Notes: generated by a model not told the origin, from the letters alone. DNA of 64,000 nt from Rhodococcus sp. P1Y (GCF_003641205.1 NZ_CP032762.1:744001-808000); one strand, 5' to 3'; counted from the stretch's first letter, positions 21,479 through 28,705 are shown. Made by a program: numbers and translations.

Positions 21479-21498
21479 AAAGTGACTGCGATCACTTT
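21479..21498. promoter_or_regulatory. CRP/GlxR-like operator upstream of the RiPP operon
   Basis: AAAGTGA-CTGCGA-TCACTTT is a perfect 7-bp inverted repeat with a 6-base spacer. Its core GTGA-N6-TCAC is the consensus of the CRP family, whose actinobacterial representative is GlxR. It is centred about 50 bases upstream of the expected transcription start of the precursor gene. Regulation is an inference from the match and its placement. Confidence 0.55.
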
Positions 21499-21502
21499 GC
21501 TG

Positions 21503-21532
21503 TTGAACATGGTCTTCGAGGTGTCCTAGCAT
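21503..21532 (+). promoter_or_regulatory. Putative promoter of the RiPP operon
   Basis: TTGAAC (21503-21508) and TAGCAT (21527-21532) are separated by 18 bases and match the -35 and -10 consensus of a housekeeping sigma factor reasonably well. The -10 lies 57 bases upstream of the precursor start codon, and the CRP-like palindrome ends four bases before the -35. Confidence 0.5.
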
Positions 21533-21588
21533 CGATACCACTCGGTCGGTTAGGCCGAGGTCCGATGAGACGACAGGAGAATCTGACT

Positions 21589-21747
21589 ATGGATTCACTC
21601 GCGAACGGATACACGGCGTACACCACGCCAGCAGACGTCATGAATGACGCACGATCGGGGCTCGGTGCCTCGATGGTGGGACGGAGCATCATCAGCGACT
21701 CCCAGTTCAGCAACTCGATTAGCATCACGACCTTCTCACTTCACTGA
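21589..21747 (+). CDS. Putative RiPP precursor peptide, Ser/Thr-rich and cysteine-free
   Basis: A 52-residue peptide with a strong Shine-Dalgarno (AGGAGA, 8-base spacing). It is followed by a three-gene modification operon. The N-terminal half (MDSLANGYTAYTTPADVMND) looks like a leader. The second half is dense in hydroxyl residues and ends FSNSISITTFSLH. Nine of the last twenty residues are Ser or Thr. There is no cysteine anywhere, so lanthionine or AviCys rings cannot form. Phosphorylation and elimination by the kinase and HopA1 protein would give dehydroalanine and dehydrobutyrine, which the reductase could convert to D-Ala or D-Abu. The leader/core boundary is a guess around residues 22-28. 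No family match is recalled. Confidence 0.7.
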   Translation: MDSLANGYTAYTTPADVMNDARSGLGASMVGRSIISDSQFSNSISITTFSLH

Positions 21748-21755
21748 GATACCGA

Positions 21756-21788
21756 GGGCACGTCGACCGCATGGCGGTCGACGTGCCC
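21756..21788 (+). terminator. Perfect hairpin between precursor and kinase genes (likely attenuator)
   Basis: GGGCACGTCGACCGC and GCGGTCGACGTGCCC pair perfectly over 15 bp around an ATG loop. The hairpin begins 9 bases past the precursor stop. There is no U-tract, so partial read-through or RNA stabilisation is likely. This would give more precursor than enzyme, as is usual in RiPP operons. Confidence 0.7.
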
Positions 21789-21832
21789 GAAGTTTGCGCG
21801 TCCGAAGGCCAATACCCAGGGGGTTTGGATTC

Positions 21833-22846
21833 TTGACCACTGTGAATGTGGAAGACGACACAGCTCCGCTATCCACGAAGTTCCGCACACGATTTGCAGG
21901 CCGCAACACCACTTACTCCACAACAGACGCCTTTGTGAAGGTGTTCGAGGGTGTCGGCGCCGAAAAACGGATTGCTCGTACGGTGGCATTCGACGAGGCG
22001 CAGTCTGCGTCAGAACACCGCGTATCACCCTCGATCACGTATCGCGACGATTCGAGAGTCGACTTCGAACTTCTGAAAGATCCGGGCACGCTGGGCACCA
22101 TGCTCGCGGACGCTGAATCCGACGGCCTACAAAGAGAATTGCTTCTCGCCGGGGCAGGCAGGCTGATTGCCCGAGTACACACAGCTCCGGCCGAACCCTC
22201 GATGTCGGTGGAAGACGTACGAAACGAACGCTTGACCAGCTTCGGGTCCATCTCTCTGAGCAGGTGGATCGACGCAAGCGCGGGGGAACTCGAGTGCTGG
22301 CGCCTATTCCATCACGACACATCTTTGGTGAATGCCGTTGACAATTTCAGGTTGGCAATTTCCCGCGAGAAGACGCGTTCGCCGATCCATGCGGATCTGA
22401 GGCTCGATCAGGTGGTGTTCTCCGAGGGCCGCCTCTGGATCGTGGATTTCGAAGAGTACCGCTATGGATGGCCGGGGTTGGACCTCGGTTCCTTCGTCGG
22501 TTCAATTCTGCACGAGGCTGTGCTCCGCGCGGTGTCGTCAATCGATACGGAACATGATTCGGTCCTTGGTGCCCACGAAGAGATAGTCGGCACGATGGTC
22601 GATGCCCTGAGGACAGCAGCTCCGGATGCTAAGCAATTCCTCACGGCATACGAAGAGTCAGGAGGCTACCGGGTGGACCGCGTCGACCTCGGACGATGTG
22701 TCGGTTGGTTCATCATCGGTCGCACGATCGCGAGGTCGATGTTGGCTGCTCAACTTTCCGCGATCGACAAGGCTCTGGCGGGGATCGGAAGGCAGGCACT
22801 GATCGATCCTGAATCTGCTTCCGAACTGTTCGGAAACGTCCGATGA
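21833..22846 (+). CDS. APH-fold kinase of the RiPP operon (LxmK/TvaC type)
   Basis: A 337-residue aminoglycoside-phosphotransferase-fold protein. The start is taken as the TTG at 21833, which has AGGGGG about 9 bases before it. In-frame GTG codons follow at 21842 and 21848. The catalytic loop is HADLRLDQ (residues 186-193), with Asp188 as base and Gln in place of the usual metal-binding Asn. The Mg-binding motif is DFE (205-207) in IVDFEEYRYGWPGLDL. Alone this would be an antibiotic kinase candidate. Its position between a precursor gene and a HopA1-family gene instead matches the peptide Ser/Thr kinases of class V lanthipeptides and thioamitides. It overlaps the next gene by four bases. The peptide-kinase role is inferred. 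Confidence 0.75.
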   Translation: MTTVNVEDDTAPLSTKFRTRFAGRNTTYSTTDAFVKVFEGVGAEKRIARTVAFDEAQSASEHRVSPSITYRDDSRVDFELLKDPGTLGTMLADAESDGLQRELLLAGAGRLIARVHTAPAEPSMSVEDVRNERLTSFGSISLSRWIDASAGELECWRLFHHDTSLVNAVDNFRLAISREKTRSPIHADLRLDQVVFSEGRLWIVDFEEYRYGWPGLDLGSFVGSILHEAVLRAVSSIDTEHDSVLGAHEEIVGTMVDALRTAAPDAKQFLTAYEESGGYRVDRVDLGRCVGWFIIGRTIARSMLAAQLSAIDKALAGIGRQALIDPESASELFGNVR

Positions 22847-23787
22847 CGGCGGTGGCGGCGGGGCCCGGGAAGCAACAGGTATGCGTACCTTCGGTGGAGC
22901 ACGTTGCGCAGCGCTTGCGTGTCGATGGAACTCAATTGGTGACAGCGGATCGAAATGTCGGGGGCATCGAAGATCAGACCGAGCAAGAATTGTCGGACCG
23001 GATCTACAGGGCGGCTCACGCAGGAAACACAGACGACACCAAGACCCTGGACGGAGTTCTGCAGGACTACGAGTTCGAACGGTTTGTTCGAGGTCGCGTT
23101 GTCGATGGATTGACCGATGTCGCAGTCGATTCCATCTCTACAGGAGCGCTGTCGATAGGACGGGTCTCTGTCTCCGCGAGTCCGACGGAAGAGGCACTTT
23201 TCGAGGTCGACGGGACAACATATCTTCGAACCACGTCGTGGCGGCCGAATCTATCGCCCGGGTTCCTGTTGTACGACCATCGACTGGCAAGTCATCGAGC
23301 GACGAGCGACGATGCTCCGATCGAACGGATTTACATAGCGCAGTCCGACCCCGAGACGGCAGTAAGCGAATGGGCGGTATGCATCGAGAGGTTGATCGAG
23401 CTCGGAATTCCGTTCCGGACAAAACTGCTCTCGCGCCGGGTTCGTTACCCCCGATCCGACGCGCTCGTGGTTTACGCACAGCAGCGAGGGTCCGAGATCC
23501 TGGAGGCAGTGCTCGACGTCAGACGGCAGCGGACTACGAACGAGTTCGAGAAGTCGACCTCGCTGTTCGTCGCTGATCACGGACACGGAGTTGGTACGGC
23601 GCAGGAACCTCTGAGAGGTCACCAACGCGGTGTCAAGGAGAGTTTTGGCCAACATCGTTCGACGGTCGTGGCTCGTGCGTTTGCTCGCCATCGGTCCGAG
23701 GGAATCTCGTTGACCACGGCGTTGGAGCAGAGCGCAAGTGTGTCGGGAGTGGACCTCGCGGATTTCAGCAGAAACTCGCAGGCGTAG
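22843..23787 (+). CDS. HopA1-family protein of the RiPP operon (LxmY/TvaD type)
   Basis: A 314-residue protein that I assign to the HopA1 family (PF17914), which acts with a kinase in class V lanthipeptide and thioamitide pathways and is believed to carry out phosphate elimination. Supporting segments are LSPGFLLYDHRLA (SPGF at 138-141), ERIYIAQSDPETAVSEW, a Lys/Arg-rich strand IPFRTKLLSRRVRYPRSDALVVY, and near the end GVGTAQEP with SFGQHRS (267-273). The start overlaps the kinase stop (ATGA), so translation is coupled. The family call is from pattern memory. A profile comparison would settle it. Confidence 0.7.
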   Translation: MTAVAAGPGKQQVCVPSVEHVAQRLRVDGTQLVTADRNVGGIEDQTEQELSDRIYRAAHAGNTDDTKTLDGVLQDYEFERFVRGRVVDGLTDVAVDSISTGALSIGRVSVSASPTEEALFEVDGTTYLRTTSWRPNLSPGFLLYDHRLASHRATSDDAPIERIYIAQSDPETAVSEWAVCIERLIELGIPFRTKLLSRRVRYPRSDALVVYAQQRGSEILEAVLDVRRQRTTNEFEKSTSLFVADHGHGVGTAQEPLRGHQRGVKESFGQHRSTVVARAFARHRSEGISLTTALEQSASVSGVDLADFSRNSQA

Positions 23788-23802
23788 GAAGAGAGCACAC
23801 AC

Positions 23803-24765
23803 ATGCAGATTTCGGCGCTGTATCCGGAGCAGCCCCGGGAAATAGGCGCTATCGATCCGTTTGCTGAAGTGGTTTCGACTACAAGCTTGAGCCGGTTATG
23901 GATGGGCCAATCCTTCGTAATCGATTCTCACTCGACTCTTGCGGCTCTGGGACGAACGCCGTGGGCGGTTCCCGTTGGAATTGGTACCGCTCTTGCCGTT
24001 CTGCGTTCGCCGTACGACGCTGCAATGCAGGCCCGATCGGTCGCGATCGCAACTGGTAACAATGTCTCGATCGCATACGGGTCGGCTGATCCAGCTTTCG
24101 TTTCGTCTGTGCGCGGGCGGCCGTTTTCCAAGCCGGCGACGTATATGTCGACCTACGTTCGTATCGTTCGCGATCTGCTTTCCGGCGTCCACGTCAGGGA
24201 TGATCTGGAAGGTGAGATCGTTGGCGGTGTATTACCTCCCGCGGAACACCCCCGTGTAGAAATCGGCATCGGGGTGCTGCGTGAAGGTATGGCACGTGTT
24301 GGAGCGCCGAGCGCCGAATTTCAGGTGTCGTGGCTCGCTCCGAAGAACTACATCCGTGATGTTTTGAATCCTGCCTCCACCCGCTCCGATGGCACGCATC
24401 CGAGGACAGTCGCCTACGTTCAGTGCGCGGTCGATCGCCCGGGACGCAGTGGAACGTTGCTCGCACATACCGGGGCTGGCAAACACTTGGAAACACATCA
24501 CTACACCGAGATGCTTCGGCGCGCGGGTTTGGATGTCGACGCATCGGATCCGGCGTCGGGGGCTCGGGAGTTGATGGAGAAGCGCGTCTTCGTATTCGAC
24601 ACGGCAGACCGGATCGCCGAGGAATTGTTGTCATACAGCGAGTGCGGTGTGGATGAGGTCATCGTGAACGTCACTGGCGTCTCGCTGTTGTATGGGGCGA
24701 GTGCTGCGATCGAAGACCTCGCTGACATCGTAGCCGCGGCCGACAGAGTCACTCCCGGAAGCTGA
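23803..24765 (+). CDS. Luciferase-like (F420/flavin) oxidoreductase of the RiPP operon (LxmJ type)
   Basis: A 320-residue luciferase-like TIM-barrel protein. Typical segments are AVPVGIGTALAVLRSPYDAAMQARSVA, the NNVSIAYGSADPAFVSS strand-loop and ATYMSTYVRIVRDLLSG. Actinobacterial members often use F420. In the lexapeptide pathway an F420H2-dependent member reduces dehydroalanine to D-alanine, and the arrangement here (precursor, kinase, HopA1, reductase) suggests the same. It follows the HopA1 gene after 15 bases. Its stop is one base before the first of three parS sites. Cofactor and substrate are inferred. Confidence 0.72.
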   Translation: MQISALYPEQPREIGAIDPFAEVVSTTSLSRLWMGQSFVIDSHSTLAALGRTPWAVPVGIGTALAVLRSPYDAAMQARSVAIATGNNVSIAYGSADPAFVSSVRGRPFSKPATYMSTYVRIVRDLLSGVHVRDDLEGEIVGGVLPPAEHPRVEIGIGVLREGMARVGAPSAEFQVSWLAPKNYIRDVLNPASTRSDGTHPRTVAYVQCAVDRPGRSGTLLAHTGAGKHLETHHYTEMLRRAGLDVDASDPASGARELMEKRVFVFDTADRIAEELLSYSECGVDEVIVNVTGVSLLYGASAAIEDLADIVAAADRVTPGS

Positions 24766-24766
24766 G

Positions 24767-24836
24767 GTTTCACGTGAAACACCGGAGCGGGCTGGTTTCA
24801 CGTGAAACAACGGAGTGGGCTGGTTTCACGTGAAAC
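24767..24836. promoter_or_regulatory. parS: Tandem array of three parS sites with 28-bp period
   Basis: GTTTCACGTGAAAC occurs at 24767-24780, 24795-24808 and 24823-24836. The spacers are nearly identical (C/A-CGGAG-C/T-GGGCTG), so the whole is a 28-bp tandem repeat. The core matches the ParB-binding parS palindrome exactly. It begins directly after the reductase stop codon. Confidence 0.93.
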
Positions 24837-25056
24837 AACGGACGGCAACGCATTACGCGTGCTGTAAGACATTGGGACTGGAAGTAGATCCACGTTGTGG
24901 ATGAGTTTGCTGGCCGTACTCATGACACTGGGATTGGTGTTCGCGCTAGGTTCCCGGATAGCGACCCGACGGACCTGCATTGGCGTTGGGTGCTCTCGCC
25001 GGCAGAGTGTGTCCATAACTTCTGTACGTTCGAGGCTGGAGTGGCGGGCCAAACGA
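24837..25056. other. Gene-free stretch between the parS array and the yidC/jag remnant
   Basis: I see no supported gene here. An open frame starting near 24895 reads MSLLAVLMTLGLVFALGS on the plus strand, but it runs straight into the decayed yidC/jag sequence and is probably not a gene. Confidence 0.5.
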
Positions 25057-25272
25057 TGTGCGCCGAAGCTCCGAGTCAAGCTCGTATCGAAGTCCAAGCC
25101 AGGTGCGCGTCCGAAGGTATCGATGATCGCTCCGATGGACGCAGTGTCGGGCGGCACTCGGGCGTCGAGCGCGGGAAGACTGGATATCGCTGACACCGTT
25201 CGAGCCGAAGATCGTCCGCGATGCGCTGGCGAAGATTGACCGCGTCGGTAGCGAAAGTATCGGTGTCGAGCC
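25057..25272 (+). pseudogene. Decayed, internally deleted copy of yidC and jag 3' ends
   Basis: Bases 25057-25172 align with the yidC tail-coding DNA near 20490-20600 (for example GAGTCAAGC, CGTATCGAAG and GCGTCCGAAG in the same order). Bases 25191-25272 align with the jag R3H-coding end near 21249-21338 (GACACCGTTCGAGC, GCGAAGAT, AGCGAAAGTA). By eye, identity is a little over 80% in both blocks. The ~650 bases that separate them in the intact copies are missing. The frame is not maintained. This is a second, broken yidC-jag junction. Confidence 0.85.
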
Positions 25273-25418
25273 GGTCCCCGGGTCCGGTCCTCGGGTCGTG
25301 ATCGCGAGTTGGAATCCCCTCCGGTTCGTGTCAGCAGGTTGGTTCTGTCGACGTTCCATTGAAGCGGTGGGAAATGACATTCTTGTAAGTTGGAAGTCGG
25401 TCGTTATACCCGCAGGCA

Positions 25419-25646
25419 ATGACATCAGGAAGAAACGTCACTGTGACAGTTGCGGGGCCAACAGTTCGGGTGACGGGTACGACCGCTGGCCGCTGTCAGC
25501 AGGTCGCGTCAGGGCACCGGGGAGGCGCGCAGCCCATCGGTTTGGGAACAAAGTTCACGACGTCGATATCATTGTCGACGCCTTTCTTTACTGCGGCTGG
25601 TGGCTACATCGGGTGCGTGCGATCTGTTTCACGTGAAACATCTTGA
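25419..25646 (+). CDS. Candidate second RiPP precursor-like frame with nisin-like motif
   Basis: A 75-codon frame whose translation contains GTKFTTSISLSTPFFTAAGG followed by YIGCVRSVSRETS. The TTSISLSTP stretch resembles the nisin core ITSISLCTPGC with Cys replaced by Ser. It also resembles the precursor at 21589 (F-S-N-S-I-S-I-T-T-F versus F-T-T-S-I-S-L-S-T-P-F). One Cys lies near the end. The ATG has a poor Shine-Dalgarno. The in-frame GTG at 25443 is better placed behind AGGAAG. The last residues are encoded by a parS site. It may be a real or decayed precursor, or chance. Confidence 0.3.
   Translation: MTSGRNVTVTVAGPTVRVTGTTAGRCQQVASGHRGGAQPIGLGTKFTTSISLSTPFFTAAGGYIGCVRSVSRETS
25625..25640. 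promoter_or_regulatory. parS: parS site
   Basis: TGTTTCACGTGAAACA, a perfect 16-base ParB-binding palindrome. Confidence 0.93.
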
Positions 25647-25932
25647 TGGTCAAGCCGTCGTGATGTATCCGACTGGCGTCGCCGCGCCAGGCTGTCCACG
25701 CAAACGTCGGATTGTGTACTTGGGGGACCTCTCACCGTCAGCGATAGCTGACGGGCAGTAGGCGCCGTTCCCCCTCCCCCTGCCAATGAGTAGTCCAGTC
25801 GAACGGCTGATTGCGCACAACTGTTCCTGTTCACTCCAGGCCGACGGTGTTTCTCTCGACTCGCTGGAACGCTGTCGGGCTGTTGCAACGCAGTTCTGCA
25901 GGGACTCCATTCTGCCGAATACTCTAGTCGCG

Positions 25933-25946
25933 GTTTCACGTGAAAC
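25933..25946. promoter_or_regulatory. parS: parS site
   Basis: GTTTCACGTGAAAC, an exact 14-base core match in gene-free DNA. Confidence 0.92.
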
Positions 25947-26693
25947 ATCGTCGGAGACTGTCTGCGTAGACCCATGGTCGCAGACCACCGCCGGCATCAG
26001 CTGATCAAATATCGCCGCACGGGATAGCTGATCGAACCGAACTACCTACTCTTGCTCATCTTGCAGCAATCGTCAGTCGATCTGACCCGAGAGTTGATTC
26101 GTGTAGGACACGACGCGCCAAAGTCGCAACCGGCGGTCCACGGGATCCTCTTCTCGGCAGGACATCCGGACGGTTCGACGTCGGCACACTTCGGACCGCG
26201 ATCGCGACCGACCAGTGCGGTGGGTGGCCACCCCACGCCATTGCATGGGAATCACTGTCCTGCCGTGTTCGGACAGTCTGATCATCCGACGCCCATGTAA
26301 GGCTGTTCAGACTGTGACATTCAACGGTGATCCACACGCGCTCGAGAGGTGTCTTCTGTCTGGCGAGCACGGATTGGGCGCCAGCGGTTGTAGGGCGACC
26401 CCGAGTATTCCGGTGGAATCGACGGACCGACCCAGTCTGGTGACGTCGCACCTCCCACTCAATTGTCGAGAACATGAAGGGGTGTGATCGGCCAATATTC
26501 TCGTCGGCCGGCGTCAGTACGTTGCGGCGTCGGGGTAGCAATATTGCGGGTGGACACCCTGACGCGCAGTGGACGTGTCTCGGTCGAGGGGCGGACACGA
26601 CCACAACAGCATTTTTGCCTGGCCCGGGTCCGGACTCCGCGACGGGGTTGCGTGCGCGAGTCCAGGCGACCTTGGAGACGCGATGTTTCACGT

Positions 26694-26709
26694 GGAACAT
26701 AGTTGGAGA
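26694..26709. promoter_or_regulatory. parS: Variant parS site
   Basis: TGTTTCACGTGGAACA differs from the palindrome at a single base, so ParB binding may be weaker. Confidence 0.7.
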
Positions 26710-26838
26710 TGTGCGAGTCGGAAGTCCGTGGGTTTTGCGTTCGAAGTCCGTCACGGTAAGTCGGGGTCGGCTCGTTTCATCCCCCGCGTGTCCGGATTCG
26801 GTGATGGTGCGGCGTTGCATCAAGGAACACCGCACGAT

Positions 26839-26852
26839 GTTTCACGTGAAAC
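26839..26852. promoter_or_regulatory. parS: parS site
   Basis: GTTTCACGTGAAAC, an exact core match about 90 bases upstream of rsmG. Confidence 0.92.
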
Positions 26853-26942
26853 TGACGCCCGTGCCCGGGATCGACCAATGCACGCGTGATATTCGCCGAG
26901 AACATGTCATTGGTTTGGCGAAGTGCCCCGCGAGGCGGGAAG

Positions 26943-27620
26943 ATGAACAGTGTGGAACCAGAGGCGTTGGACAACGATCAATTGATGGCAATTGCTGAGC
27001 GCGTGTTCGGTCCGCGTCTTGATCTGGCCAAGAAATATCATGAGTCTCTCGCTACGGATGGCGTCGAGCGCGGACTGATCGGTCCGAGGGAAGTCCCCCG
27101 ACTCTGGGAGCGACACCTTTTGAACTGCGCAGTGATCGGCGAGCTAATCGATGAAGGCGAGCGGGTCGTAGACATCGGGAGTGGTGCGGGGCTCCCCGGG
27201 ATCCCGCTTGCGATTGCGCGACCGGATCTTCACGTCACGCTTGTCGAGCCACTTCTTCGTCGAACGGTCTATCTCGCAGAATTCATCGAAGCGCACGATC
27301 TCGATGTTCTGGTCGTTCGTGGTCGTGCCGAGCAACCCGGTGTGAAGAAGGAGGCCGGCGGCGCTGATGTTGTCACGTCGAGAGCCGTCGCACCGCTCGA
27401 AAAGCTTGCGAAATGGTCGCTCCCGCTCATTCACGAACGCGGGCGGATGCTGGCGTTGAAGGGAAGTAGTGCAGAAGAGGAGATCGAACGCGATCGGGCT
27501 TCCCTTACTCGTATGGGTGCTGGCAAGCTAGAGGTTGTGAGGTGCGGCGTGGATGTAGTGCCGACACCGACAATCGTGGTTCGCGCCGAGAGAGTGCCTC
27601 GCCGCTTCGCTCGCTCGTAA
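26943..27620 (+). CDS. rsmG: 16S rRNA m7G527 methyltransferase RsmG (GidB)
   Basis: SAM-dependent methyltransferase that modifies G527 of 16S rRNA. It is 225 residues from the ATG at 26943, or three fewer from the in-frame GTG at 26952, which has better spacing to GGGAAG. The SAM-binding motif is [16 protein letters not shown] followed by [11 protein letters not shown], then [14 protein letters not shown]. It normally follows jag directly, but here parS-rich DNA and the RiPP operon separate them. parA follows after 63 bases. Confidence 0.95.
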   Translation: MNSVEPEALDNDQLMAIAERVFGPRLDLAKKYHESLATDGVERGLIGPREVPRLWERHLLNCAVIGELIDEGERVVDIGSGAGLPGIPLAIARPDLHVTLVEPLLRRTVYLAEFIEAHDLDVLVVRGRAEQPGVKKEAGGADVVTSRAVAPLEKLAKWSLPLIHERGRMLALKGSSAEEEIERDRASLTRMGAGKLEVVRCGVDVVPTPTIVVRAERVPRRFARS

Positions 27621-27683
27621 CTCCCCACGGCTTCTCCCTTAAATTTCTTCTACTTCAATCCGGTTCCGTATTAAGGAGCATGT

Positions 27684-28700
27684 ATGTCGGGTGGATCCGA
27701 TCCAACTGTTTCACGTGAAACAGAGTCCGCGACCGCGAGTGCGTCGAAAGCACGAAAGGGTTCTACATCGGACGAGACGGGTGGATCTGGCTTCGGCGCA
27801 TACAGCAGCATTTCGTCCGACGACACCCCGATCGGGGCCGCCGCGCAGCGAGCAAGTCAGGTGCTTCATCCGGGCAGCGTCACGTTGCCCAAGCCGGTAC
27901 GGCGGCGGACGCTGACGATCGCCAATCAGAAAGGCGGTGTCGGCAAGACGACGACAGCGGTCAATCTCGCGGCCGCCTTGGCGATCCAGGGCTTGACCGT
28001 ACTGGTGGTCGATCTCGACCCTCAGGGCAACGCCAGCACGGCATTGGGCGTCGAGCACCACTCGGGTGTGCCCTCGAGTTACGAGGTCCTCATCGGCGAG
28101 GTGAGCGCCAAAGAGGCGATCCAACAGAGTCCGCACAGTGAACGGCTCTTCTGCATTCCAGCCACGATCGACCTGGCCGGTGCGGAGATCGAGCTCGTGT
28201 CGATGGTTGCGCGCGAAGGACGGCTCAAGACTGCGCTGACCAACTTGGACGATATCGACGCCGACTTCGTTCTCATCGATTGCCCACCGTCGCTCGGACT
28301 GCTCACCGTCAACGCATTGGTTGCGGCGAGCGAAGTGCTCATTCCCATTCAGTGTGAGTACTACGCCTTGGAGGGAGTCGGTCAGCTCCTCCGCAACATC
28401 GAACTTGTCCAGGCTCACCTCAACCCCGCCCTCCATGTGTCGACGGTCATCCTCACGATGTACGACGGTCGAACCAAGTTGGCCGATCAGGTTGCGGAGG
28501 AGGTCCGCAAACACTTCGGCGATGCGGTTCTCCGAGCCGTCATTCCCCGCAGCGTGAAGGTGTCGGAAGCTCCGGGTTACGGCATGACGGTGCTCGACTA
28601 CGATCCCGGCTCGCGAGGCGCGATGAGCTATCTGGATGCAGGTAGGGAACTCGCAGCGCGTTCAGAATTCGCGTCCTCGACCACACAGCAGGAGCAGTAG
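27684..28700 (+). CDS. parA: Chromosome partitioning ATPase ParA (Soj)
   Basis: A 338-residue ParA ATPase. After a Ser-rich N-terminal ~70 residues comes the deviant Walker [18 protein letters not shown], then [13 protein letters not shown] and [18 protein letters not shown]. It binds DNA non-specifically and moves ParB-parS complexes to segregate origins. A parS site lies inside its first codons (27707-27722), where GTTTCACGTGAAACA encodes V-S-R-E-T. Start ATG with AAGGAG upstream. parB follows five bases after the stop. Confidence 0.96.
   Translation: MSGGSDPTVSRETESATASASKARKGSTSDETGGSGFGAYSSISSDDTPIGAAAQRASQVLHPGSVTLPKPVRRRTLTIANQKGGVGKTTTAVNLAAALAIQGLTVLVVDLDPQGNASTALGVEHHSGVPSSYEVLIGEVSAKEAIQQSPHSERLFCIPATIDLAGAEIELVSMVAREGRLKTALTNLDDIDADFVLIDCPPSLGLLTVNALVAASEVLIPIQCEYYALEGVGQLLRNIELVQAHLNPALHVSTVILTMYDGRTKLADQVAEEVRKHFGDAVLRAVIPRSVKVSEAPGYGMTVLDYDPGSRGAMSYLDAGRELAARSEFASSTTQQEQ
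27707..27722. promoter_or_regulatory. parS: parS site within the parA 5' coding sequence
   Basis: TGTTTCACGTGAAACA, a perfect palindrome 23 bases into parA. ParB bound here could also affect parAB expression. Confidence 0.93.
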
Positions 28701-28705
28701 AAAAG

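Larger units (their letters stand above)
25273..26942. other. Long gene-poor stretch with scattered parS sites upstream of rsmG
   Basis: About 1.7 kb without a gene I can recognise. It contains four parS or parS-like sites (25625, 25933, 26694, 26839), a small hairpin CCGTCAGC-gata-GCTGACGG at 25735-25754, and the short frame at 25419-25646 described separately. Open frames of up to ~260 codons exist on the minus strand (26056-26835), but their translation is Arg/Pro/Ser-rich without domain-like features and reads through parS sites. They look like chance frames in high-GC DNA. Confidence 0.5.

Noticed and set aside
21833..22846. The APH-fold protein as an aminoglycoside resistance gene
   Set aside because: Operon context (precursor, HopA1-like protein, reductase with overlapping starts) points to peptide modification.
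24895..25239. A 114-codon frame that begins like a small membrane protein (MSLLAVLMTLGLVFALGS)
   Set aside because: It continues into DNA aligning with the yidC tail and jag end, so its C-terminal half is pseudogene sequence. No supporting Shine-Dalgarno.
26056..26835. A 259-codon minus-strand frame in the parS-rich stretch
   Set aside because: Low-complexity Arg/Pro/Ser/Thr translation, reads through a parS-like site, no good start and no recognisable domain.
24767..26852. The repeated palindromes as a CRISPR array
   Set aside because: Only the first three are regularly spaced, the spacers are nearly identical and not unique, the core is exactly parS, and no cas genes are present.
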